From positions 1 through 13,060 of the forward strand of contig CAZYRA010000025.1 in assembly GCA_964649385.1 (NCBI GenBank): DNA of 13,060 nucleotides, given 5' to 3'. The notes under the pieces were generated by a model. It had not been told where the DNA came from and did no database searches. It saw nothing but the letters and a program-made list of their open reading frames with translations. Positions 7,240 through 13,060 of the stretch are shown here, piece by piece. Position 1 is the stretch's first letter. Every line of letters begins with the position of its first letter. This DNA comes from UBA5760 sp964649385 (GTDB taxonomy: Bacteria; Chloroflexota; Dehalococcoidia; Dehalococcoidales; UBA5760). The translations under genes and the position numbers were made by a program.

Positions 7240-7325
7240 TATTGCCCGGTATTGTTGACAGAGACTTCCTGGCTGTCTTGATTAGTGTTCGCTGGCCTGC
7301 GACGGGCTGACTGCCGGACAAAGGG

Positions 7326-8216
7326 TTAACACTTAAGCAGGTTCATACTCAGGTACCGCTCTGCTCTATCCGGTAGAACGGTAACTACCTTATCGTACTT
7401 CCCGGCTATTTTCAGAGCAACCAGTATATTGGCACCGGAGCTTATGCCGACCAGCAGTCCGTATTCACGAAAGAGGCGTCTGGTCATCTCGACCGCCTCC
7501 TCGCTTCCCACCGTTACAGCCTCATCAACCTTACTCATATCCACTATTTTGGGGATAAAGCCATCACCAATCCCCTGAATTTTATGCTCTTTAATCCGGG
7601 CTTCACTGCCGCCAAACATAACCGAGGCCTCTTCAGGTTCAACAGCGATTACTTTCACCCCGGGATTAGCCTCCTTCATCACACCGGCAATACCCATTAG
7701 CGTCCCGCCGGTGCCAACGCCAGCCACGACAGCGTCCACCGCCCCGATCTCGTTCAGAATTTCCTTACCTGTTTTTTCCTGTGCCCTGATATTGTTGGGA
7801 TTGCTAAACTGACGGGCGATAAAGGTCTTCGGCCTCCGGGCAATTTCCTCTGCCTTTTCGATGGCTTCCTTAAGGCTGCCGCTCTTTGAGGTCAGTACCA
7901 GCTCCGCATTAAAGGCTTTCATCATATGCTGCCGTTCTTCACTCATATTCTCCGGCATCACCACAATCATCTTGTAGCCTTTGACTGTAGCACACATTGA
8001 TAGGGATATTCCCGTATTACCGCTACTTGCTTCAACTATGGTATAGCCCTTTTTCAGTTCCCCCTCTTTTTCGGCAGCCTCGATTATTTCCTTAGCGACC
8101 CTGTCCTTGATGCTACCGCTGGGGTTAAGTCCCTCCAGTTTGGCATAAACATTATCTATTCTAATCAGGGGGGTATTCCCGATGGCATCCAGTACGCTGA
8201 ATTCACTCTTTTTCAC
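7326..8216 (-). CDS. cysK: Cysteine synthase family PLP enzyme
   Basis: A fold-type II pyridoxal-phosphate enzyme, most likely O-acetylserine sulfhydrylase, which makes cysteine from O-acetylserine and sulfide. Seen in the protein: GNTPLIRI at 13-20, the PLP lysine K37 in NPSGSIKDRV, the substrate loop SSGNTG at 64-69, the PLP-phosphate loop GVGTGGT at 166-172, QGIGDGFIP at 214-222, GISSGAN at 257-263, and PDRAERYLS at 282-290. The 296 residues are normal for CysK/CysM. The start is a GTG (complement of 8214-8216) giving (M)KKSEFSVLD; GAGGAG lies some 12 bases upstream, a long spacing. CysM, a phosphoserine-dependent enzyme or a cystathionine beta-synthase without regulatory domains cannot be excluded from sequence alone. 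It converges with the zinc-ribbon gene and lies downstream of xth on the same strand, with its own likely promoter. Confidence 0.92.
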   Translation of the reverse strand: MKKSEFSVLDAIGNTPLIRIDNVYAKLEGLNPSGSIKDRVAKEIIEAAEKEGELKKGYTIVEASSGNTGISLSMCATVKGYKMIVVMPENMSEERQHMMKAFNAELVLTSKSGSLKEAIEKAEEIARRPKTFIARQFSNPNNIRAQEKTGKEILNEIGAVDAVVAGVGTGGTLMGIAGVMKEANPGVKVIAVEPEEASVMFGGSEARIKEHKIQGIGDGFIPKIVDMSKVDEAVTVGSEEAVEMTRRLFREYGLLVGISSGANILVALKIAGKYDKVVTVLPDRAERYLSMNLLKC

Positions 8217-8293
8217 TTTGGCAACTCACTCCTCAGTTCATTCTAGCTCTAGCAGGGTAAATTTACGGGTGGGTTTCATGTTCACCTTATAGG

Positions 8294-8323
8294 ATTTTAG
8301 CATCTAGGGTGATGGGTATTCAA
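8294..8323 (-). promoter_or_regulatory. Putative promoter of cysK
   Basis: On the minus strand TTGAAT (complement of 8318-8323) and TAAAAT (complement of 8294-8299) are spaced by 18 bases. They match -35 and -10 consensus at 4 of 6 and 5 of 6. Transcription would start near 8287, giving cysK a leader of about 70 bases. Prediction by eye. Confidence 0.45.
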
Positions 8324-8390
8324 ACTTGAGTGCTTGTCAGTTACGGTTTCATAGTAGCAGAAGTAATCACCGGTCTTGATATGGAAAAGG

Positions 8391-8419
8391 CTGAGGCATT
8401 CTCAATGCCGCCTGCTCAG
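8391..8419 (-). terminator. Possible terminator hairpin at the end of xth
   Basis: On the minus strand GGCATT and AATGCC (8395-8400 and 8404-8409) form a 6-bp stem with a 3-base loop, and TGA/TCA ends (8391-8394 with 8416-8419) can extend it across a bulge. It overlaps the proposed xth stop codon. A short CCTTTTCC follows, a weak T-run, so termination would be inefficient. Confidence 0.4.
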
Positions 8420-9063
8420 GTCTCTTTTAGTACAATNNNNNNNNNNNNNNNNNNNNNNNNNNNNNNNNNNNNNNNNNNNNNNNNNNNNNNNNNNNNNNNN
8501 NNNNNNNNNNNNNNNNNNNNNNNNNNNNNNNNNNNNGCAGGGAGAAAGCCTGAGATTTTGGCGTTCTCCTTCGGCCTGGCCAGGTCGGTTTCCTTATGAG
8601 CAGTATTGAAATCGCCGCAAATGATCAGCCTTCTCCCCTCTGCTTTAAGGGAATCGATGAAGGTGAGGAACGCTTCGTAGAAGTCCATCTTGTAGCTAAG
8701 ACGGCTCTCACCCTGTTTTCCATTAGGGAAATACACGTTTAACAGGGTAAAGCCAGGATACTCTGCGATGATAACCCTACCTTCCAGATCAAGCCCTGCG
8801 GCAGTAAAACCATACCGAACGCTGAACGGATGTTCCTTCGTGAAGATAGCTACCCCGCCATAGCCCTTCCTTTCAGGGTAATTCCAGTATGTCTGGTACC
8901 CCTGCGGTTCGAGCAGTTCTCTAGTAAGCTGCTCAGGGTATGCTTTTGTCTCCTGGAGACAGAGGACTTCCGGAGACTCCTGATGCAGCCACTCAAGAAA
9001 ACCCTTCTTGACCACTGCCCGGATTCCATTAACATTCCAGCAGAGTATCTTGACTTCACTCAT
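8416..9063 (-). CDS. xth: Exodeoxyribonuclease III, interrupted by an assembly gap
   Basis: An exonuclease III/AP endonuclease of the EEP superfamily, which cuts at abasic sites and degrades DNA 3' to 5' in base-excision repair. The start (ATG, complement of 9061-9063) has GGAGGGG just upstream. The 175 readable N-terminal residues carry the catalytic set: N10 in CWNVNGIRA, E38 in LQETKAY, Y111 in VYFPNGK, and D151 and N153 in ICGDFNTAHKE. The sequence then runs into the 100-N gap. Beyond it, IVLKET and a stop would fit as the tail that normally follows the SDHCPV motif. Family members are about 250-260 residues, so roughly 70-80 residues, including NxGxRIDY and SDH, are hidden. The frame and the exact end after the gap are therefore uncertain; only the part from 8537 to 9063 is firmly read. 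Confidence 0.88.
   Translation of the reverse strand: MSEVKILCWNVNGIRAVVKKGFLEWLHQESPEVLCLQETKAYPEQLTRELLEPQGYQTYWNYPERKGYGGVAIFTKEHPFSVRYGFTAAGLDLEGRVIIAEYPGFTLLNVYFPNGKQGESRLSYKMDFYEAFLTFIDSLKAEGRRLIICGDFNTAHKETDLARPKENAKISGFLPXXXXXXXXXXXXXXXXXXXXXXXXXXXXXXXXXXIVLKET
8437..8536. other. Assembly gap (100 N)
   Basis: Exactly 100 consecutive N. This is a common placeholder for a gap of unknown size. The xth gene that spans it would be too short if the gap were truly 100 bases, so the real gap is probably nearer 220-250 bases if the gene is intact. Confidence 0.98.
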
Positions 9064-9480
9064 GAAAGTATCCCCTCCAGCTGTTTTCTGTCATATTGTT
9101 AGCAAAGGCCATTACGTTGGAGCCTTATCTTATGAATTACCTATTTCTGACTATCTTCGGATCTAATCCCTGCCGCTGTCCATTCTAGATATTTCCGCAA
9201 GAAAGGTCAATCTGTGTGACTATCTGTGTTGTAATGGCTTAGATATAATAGCCTGTTTTCAGAACATAAAGAATCCATGCTGGTGAAATTAGCGATAGAC
9301 TTCCAAAAACCCCGCAATTAACTGAAGAAACCGAAAACTGCTAATAACGTATTCATATTCCTACCATATAATTTTTCTTTACTTATGTTTTGTTATCGCA
9401 TAACATTGACAATAATATCGCCAAAGTAGTTGGGGGATGCTATTTTTATATTATTTTAATGTTGCCGGATAGGTGTAATA
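9064..9480. other. AT-rich spacer between xth and the ABC transporter
   Basis: A 417-base divergent spacer between xth (minus) and the transporter (plus). No gene is apparent in it. It is strikingly AT-rich; a hand count of 9361-9420 gives 15 G+C in 60. It must hold promoters for both sides. On the plus side a perfect TTGACA lies at 9406-9411, but the nearest -10-like string (TATTTT, 9441-9446, preceded by TGC) is 29 bases away, so I do not call a promoter. TCTGTGT occurs twice at 9211-9217 and 9223-9229, a 12-base-period direct repeat that might be a regulator site. Confidence 0.6.
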
Positions 9481-10641
9481 ATGTTCTCTCTGAGAATCGC
9501 TATCAGATTTCTAAAGTCGGGTAAAGGCCAGACAATCTTGATTATCTTTGGAATAGCTATTGCTGTATCGGTACAAGTCTTTGTAGGTTTGCTCATAATC
9601 GGCCTTCAGACTAGCCTGACAAACAGTACTATCGGGAATCAACCCCAAATAACAATACGTCCGGCCGGTGATGGAATTACCATAAAGAATTGGGAAAGGA
9701 TTATCTCACAAATCCAGAGTGTAGATGGCTTGGATGAAATATCTGTTACGGTCACCGGTAATGCTTTGGTTCCTAATGACAACAGTACTTTGCCGATATT
9801 GGTGCAGGGATTTGATTTTCAGAGTGCCGATCGAATTTATGGTATAACTGAATCAATTTACCGGGGAGAATCACTGAAATCCAGAAAACAAGTTATGATA
9901 GGCAGGGAATTGGGGGAAGAGTTAGATATTGATATAGGTGATAAGATTCCTGTTCTTATTCCTGATGGTGGCACTTATATCTTTGAGATATCAGGGTTAT
10001 ACGACTTAGGCATCAAGAGCATAAATAAATCTTGGGTTATTGCTAATTTGACTACGGCGCAACGTCTCTTCGGTTACGGAAACAAAGTCACCGAAATAAT
10101 AATGACTGTTGAGCAGGGAAGATTATTCGATGCTGACAATATTGCATCTACAATAGAGGAAACGCTGAATAACGACGATATTGAGGTTACCAATTGGAAG
10201 GACCAGAATGAAGAGCTTCTTAGCGGACTAGAGGGACAATCGATATCCAGCGGAGTCATTCAAGTTGTTGTATTAGCCTCGGTAGTAGTGGCTATTTCCA
10301 GCGTTCTGTCGATTACCGTACTGCAGAAATCCAGGGAGTTAGGTATTCTGAAGGCTATGGGAATTGCAGATCGTGACGCTAGTCTCATTTTCGTATTCCA
10401 GGGGTTACTTATTGGCTTAATAGGTGCCGTAGTCGGTATCGCATTGGGTCTCGGTTTACTTTATGCTTTTAGTTCGTTCACAGCAAGCCCAGAAGGTACG
10501 CCTTTGATCGAGCTATATATTGACTACAACTTCATAATCCGCTCATGGTTGATAGCAGTCCTATCGTCAACGTTAGCCGGTTTGATTCCGGCCAGGAGAT
10601 CCTTAAAGCTGAATCCTGTGGATGTGATTAGAGAGGGTTAG
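9481..10641 (+). CDS. ABC transporter permease, FtsX/MacB-type
   Basis: An integral membrane protein of 386 residues with the layout of MacB/LolC-type permeases. There is one membrane helix at about 18-42, a large extracytoplasmic domain at about 45-255 (MacB periplasmic-core type), then three helices at about 258-282, 301-331 and 352-371. The cytoplasmic loop KSRELGILKAMG at 283-294 is the family's ATPase coupling segment, and the C-terminus PARRSLKLNPVDVIREG is the usual FtsX-domain ending. Such permeases often act as mechanotransmitters or exporters of peptides, lipoproteins or small toxic compounds; the substrate here is unknown. A weak ribosome binding site, AGGTG, ends 5 bases before the ATG. 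The stop is 2 bases before the ATPase gene, so the two form one operon. Base composition is lower in GC than the housekeeping genes (23 of 60 in 9901-9960). Confidence 0.92.
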   Translation: MFSLRIAIRFLKSGKGQTILIIFGIAIAVSVQVFVGLLIIGLQTSLTNSTIGNQPQITIRPAGDGITIKNWERIISQIQSVDGLDEISVTVTGNALVPNDNSTLPILVQGFDFQSADRIYGITESIYRGESLKSRKQVMIGRELGEELDIDIGDKIPVLIPDGGTYIFEISGLYDLGIKSINKSWVIANLTTAQRLFGYGNKVTEIIMTVEQGRLFDADNIASTIEETLNNDDIEVTNWKDQNEELLSGLEGQSISSGVIQVVVLASVVVAISSVLSITVLQKSRELGILKAMGIADRDASLIFVFQGLLIGLIGAVVGIALGLGLLYAFSSFTASPEGTPLIELYIDYNFIIRSWLIAVLSSTLAGLIPARRSLKLNPVDVIREG

Positions 10642-10643
10642 AA

Positions 10644-11333
10644 ATGGTCACCCTGGAATTAGTGGGAGTAAATAAAATATATTCGGGTGTCTACGAACAT
10701 CAGGTATTGTTTGACATTAACCTCAGTTTTGAGTCTCATTCGTGTTCGGCAATAATCGGCGAATCCGGCAGCGGCAAAAGTACGATCATGAATATTATGG
10801 GCACCCTGGATACGCCTACCAGCGGACAGGTAGTAATCGATGGCAAGCCAATATCTAGTATGAACAAGACGCAGCTAGCCGAACTCAGAAATAAGGCAAT
10901 CGGTTTCGTGTTCCAGTTTCACTATCTGCTGCCGGATTTTACCGTCCTTGAGAACGTACTAATTCCCCATTTGATTCGCGGTCGCGGCCAATCCAAAAAC
11001 GCGCTCGACAGAGCCAGAAATCTCCTGGATATGGTGGGGATATTAAAGTTGGAAAATAAGCGAACAACGCAGATTTCAGGGGGAGAACAGCAGCGTACGG
11101 CTATTGCCCGGGCACTGATGAATAACCCCAAGATCATCCTTGCAGATGAGCCTACCGGTAATTTGGACTCGGTGACCACACAGAAGGTCTGTGAAATATT
11201 TAATGAGATAAAGAGGCGATTCAATACAACCTTTATTGTAGTTACTCATGACAGGTCAGTAGCTGCGCACACCGAACGCATAATTGAGGTTAAGGACGGC
11301 AGGGTCATAAGCGACAGTAGTACCGGTGTTTAG
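10644..11333 (+). CDS. ABC transporter ATP-binding protein, LolD/MacB-type
   Basis: The cytoplasmic ATPase that powers the adjoining permease. All nucleotide-binding motifs are intact in 229 residues: Walker A GESGSGKST at 39-47, the Q-loop at Q91 (FVFQFHYLLPDFTVLENV), the signature ISGGEQQR at 144-151, Walker B IILADEP at 164-170 with E169, the D-loop GNLDS at 172-176, and the switch H202 in VVTHD. The FxFQxxxLLPxxTxLENV stretch and LADEPTGNLD are typical of the LolD/MacB/FtsE group that pairs with FtsX-fold permeases. It starts 2 bases after the permease stop, so translation is probably coupled. The pair probably works as two ATPases with two permease copies. No membrane-fusion partner is present in the window, and without an outer-membrane context it should not be called a Lol system. 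Confidence 0.95.
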   Translation: MVTLELVGVNKIYSGVYEHQVLFDINLSFESHSCSAIIGESGSGKSTIMNIMGTLDTPTSGQVVIDGKPISSMNKTQLAELRNKAIGFVFQFHYLLPDFTVLENVLIPHLIRGRGQSKNALDRARNLLDMVGILKLENKRTTQISGGEQQRTAIARALMNNPKIILADEPTGNLDSVTTQKVCEIFNEIKRRFNTTFIVVTHDRSVAAHTERIIEVKDGRVISDSSTGV

Positions 11334-11472
11334 AGTTTATGGTATGTACCGTCAGCATCAATATAACGTAATTGAGACGGAAGTTAGCGGACAGTTAGGG
11401 TTTGAACTGCTTGATATCAATAAAATAAAGCGGGACAACAAATCACATACAGAATATTTTGTTAAAGTCTAA
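11326..11472 (+). CDS. Candidate small ORF overlapping the ATPase gene end
   Basis: An open frame of 48 codons runs from a GTG at 11326 to TAA at 11470-11472, with an in-frame ATG at 11344 that would give 42 residues. It overlaps the last 8 bases of the ATPase gene. The peptide is polar and plausible in composition (QHQYNVIETEVSGQLGFELL, later KSHTEYFVKV). It has no clear ribosome binding site, and I recognise no family. It may be a small gene, the remnant of a longer one or chance. Confidence 0.25.
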   Translation: MFRVYGMYRQHQYNVIETEVSGQLGFELLDINKIKRDNKSHTEYFVKV

Positions 11473-11674
11473 AATGCCATAAACTATTATGCATGGGGTA
11501 TTCTGGCACCTGAGATCAATTTGGTTATGAAAAGGGTGAGGCAATTCTCAATAGTAGGAGCTTTTACTCTCGGCCTGGCAAGCGCATAGAGGCTATCATT
11601 CCGCACCGGCGAAATAAGTAAAGCTAGCGCTATTACATTAACTATGCGGCTGGCCCGTGCGTAAGGGGGTATAA
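11334..11674. other. Gene-poor spacer after the ABC transporter
   Basis: 341 bases without a recognised gene. It contains the tail of a candidate 48-codon ORF (to 11472), a 20-codon ORF with signal-peptide character at 11527-11589, and a stretch near 11527-11550 that almost repeats 8381-8406. I see no obvious intrinsic terminator for the transporter operon. AAGGGGG at 11663-11669 is the ribosome binding site of the following gene. Confidence 0.5.
11527..11589 (+). pseudogene. 20-codon signal-peptide-like fragment
   Basis: From the ATG at 11527 the frame encodes 20 residues and stops at TAG 11587-11589. K2, R3 and R5 form a basic start, FSIVGAFTLGL a hydrophobic core, and the peptide ends in ASA, a signal-peptidase-like site. 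The stop comes just where a mature protein should begin, and the frame ends again 10 codons later. It may be the ruined start of a secreted protein, a leader peptide or chance. No good ribosome binding site is seen. Confidence 0.25.
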
Positions 11675-13060
11675 ATGACTGATAAGCATAACAGGTTAAT
11701 CTTTGAAAAGAGTCCCTATTTAATTCAGCACGCAGAGAATCCTGTCGATTGGTACCCGTGGTCAGAAGAGGCTTTCGAGAAGGCTAAAAAGGAAAACAAA
11801 CCGGTCTTCTTATCTATTGGATATTCTACCTGCCACTGGTGCCATGTGATGGCGCACCAGTCATTTGAGGATCCCGAAGTAGCTGGGCTCATGAATGAGA
11901 CGTTCGTATCTGTCAAGGTGGACCGTGAGGAGCGGCCTGACATTGATAGTGTCTATATGACCGTCTGTCAGACTATGATCGGTAGCGGGGGATGGCCTCT
12001 AACGATAATAATGACGCCGAATAAAGAGCCCTTCTTTGCCGCTACCTATATTCCGAAGCAGGCATGGTTTGGGCGCGTTGGAATGCTGACCCTCATACCG
12101 CGCATCAAGGAACTCTGGTCGACACGACAGGCTGAGGTATTGAGTTCCGCCACTCGGATTGCTGCATCTCTACAAAATACCGCACCCGGAGCACCTGGCG
12201 ACAGTTTGAACGAACCTCTACTTCACCTGGCCTATAAACAGTTATTGGAGCGCTTCGATGACCATCATGGTGGATTTGGCAGCGCCCCGAAGTTCCCGAC
12301 GCCGCACAACCTGCTCTTTCTATTGAGGTATTGGAAGCGCACGGGTAATGAGAAGGCATTGAACATGGTAGAGAAAACGCTCCAATCCATGAGACGCGGG
12401 GGCACCTATGACCAGGTTGGTTTTGGCTTCCATCGTTACTCGACGGACTCAAGATGGCTTATACCACACTTCGAAAAGATGCTTTATGATCAGGCCTTGC
12501 TGGCGATAGCATACACAGAAGCCTATCAAGCAACCAAAAAGACAGAATATGCCAAAACAGCCCATGAGATTTTCACCTATGTTATGCGGGACATGACCTC
12601 TCCGGAAGGAGTTTTCTATTCCGCTGAAGATGCCGATAGTGAGGGCGAAGAAGGTAAGTTCTATTTGTGGACAAGTGATGAGATAAAGAAAGTACTGTCG
12701 CATGAACGAGCAGATCTGGCAGTCAGGCTGTTCAATATCACCGCTGATGGGAATTTTGCCGACGAGGTTACCGGTAGAAAAACCGGGCGCAACATTTTAC
12801 ACCTTACCAAATCCGTTGAGGAACTGGCTGCTGACCTGAGTGTGTCTGTGCCCGATCTTCGAGCACGGATAGAAGAGATACAAGAGGAACTCTTCGCTTA
12901 CCGAGAGAAACGTATTCATCCTCACAAAGATGATAAAATTCTGACCGACTGGAACGGGTTTATGATTGCTGCGCTGGCAAAGGGGGCGCAGGCATTCGGT
13001 GAACCCAGATATGCAAATGCGGCCAGACGTGCCGCTGACTTCATTATTAAGAGTGTTCGC
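11675..13060 (+). CDS. DUF255 / YyaL-type thioredoxin-domain protein (3' end outside window)
   Basis: The frame is open for 462 codons from the ATG at 11675 to the window edge; family members run to about 600-700 residues, so perhaps a third is missing. The N-terminal part is the thioredoxin-like DUF255 domain (SPYLIQHAENPVDWYPW at 13-29), with the CHWC motif, C53 and C56, in STCHWCHVM, followed by VDREERPDID and GSGGWPL. From about residue 190 comes the alpha/alpha-barrel region with the conserved GGFGSAPKFPTP, GGTYDQVGFGFHRYS, PHFEKMLYDQA, SAEDADSEGEEGKFY and DDKILTDWNGFMI blocks. The family is widespread and related to human SPATA20; its biochemical role is not settled, with redox and sugar-epimerase-like folds both visible. 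AAGGGGG at 11663-11669 is a strong ribosome binding site. No signal peptide is present. It is GC-richer than the transporter genes before it. Confidence 0.95.
   Translation, partial: MTDKHNRLIFEKSPYLIQHAENPVDWYPWSEEAFEKAKKENKPVFLSIGYSTCHWCHVMAHQSFEDPEVAGLMNETFVSVKVDREERPDIDSVYMTVCQTMIGSGGWPLTIIMTPNKEPFFAATYIPKQAWFGRVGMLTLIPRIKELWSTRQAEVLSSATRIAASLQNTAPGAPGDSLNEPLLHLAYKQLLERFDDHHGGFGSAPKFPTPHNLLFLLRYWKRTGNEKALNMVEKTLQSMRRGGTYDQVGFGFHRYSTDSRWLIPHFEKMLYDQALLAIAYTEAYQATKKTEYAKTAHEIFTYVMRDMTSPEGVFYSAEDADSEGEEGKFYLWTSDEIKKVLSHERADLAVRLFNITADGNFADEVTGRKTGRNILHLTKSVEELAADLSVSVPDLRARIEEIQEELFAYREKRIHPHKDDKILTDWNGFMIAALAKGAQAFGEPRYANAARRAADFIIKSVR

Noticed and set aside
7240..7325. Terminator between the convergent zinc-ribbon gene and cysK
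   Set aside because: Only a 5-bp GACAG/CTGTC pair (7257-7261 with 7273-7277) was found, with no T-run; too weak to list.
8330..8609. Plus-strand frames crossing the N gap
   Set aside because: They exist only because N is translated as X; the sequence right of the gap is antisense to xth.
9481..11333. LolCDE lipoprotein release system
   Set aside because: Only one permease gene is present and there is no evidence for an outer membrane or Lol partners; the MacB/FtsX-type label is as far as the sequence goes.
1..13060. CRISPR array, tRNA, rRNA, insertion sequence or prophage genes
   Set aside because: No regularly spaced repeats, cloverleaf sequence, transposase motif or inverted-repeat ends were seen in any spacer.

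Overview
The window reads as a draft-genome or metagenome scaffold from a bacterium, most likely an uncultured Chloroflexota of the Dehalococcoidia type. That placement is an inference from the flavour of the housekeeping proteins, the moderate and uneven GC content and the gene order. It is not proven by the sequence. A run of exactly 100 N at 8437-8536 marks an assembly gap.

Layout. (1) 1-142: the tail of an unidentified gene, closed by a strong intrinsic terminator. (2) 240-3644: a replication and recombination-repair operon, dnaX - ebfC (ybaB) - recR - recO, all on the plus strand. (3) 3767-7239: translation genes lysS and serS, separated by a broken DUF3795-like remnant, then a small uncharacterised zinc-ribbon protein. 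(4) 7326-9063: two minus-strand genes, an exodeoxyribonuclease III (xth) interrupted by the gap and a cysteine synthase (cysK) downstream of it. (5) 9064-11674: a visibly AT-richer block with a two-gene ABC transporter (FtsX/MacB-type permease plus LolD-type ATPase), flanked by gene-poor spacers. (6) 11675 to the end: the first 462 codons of a DUF255/YyaL thioredoxin-fold protein that runs off the window.

How the genes relate. DnaX loads the sliding clamp, and EbfC, RecR and RecO act on DNA organisation and RecA loading at gaps; their co-transcription is a classic bacterial arrangement. LysRS and SerRS charge tRNAs. The ABC pair forms one transporter of unknown substrate.

I found no mobile element, CRISPR array, rRNA or tRNA, and no convincing new multi-gene system. 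The points most worth a second look are the DUF3795 remnant with its in-frame TAG, a short near-repeat shared by two distant spacers, the possibly leaderless dnaX transcript, substitutions in a conserved stretch of LysRS, the AT-rich transporter island and the unknown zinc-ribbon gene.
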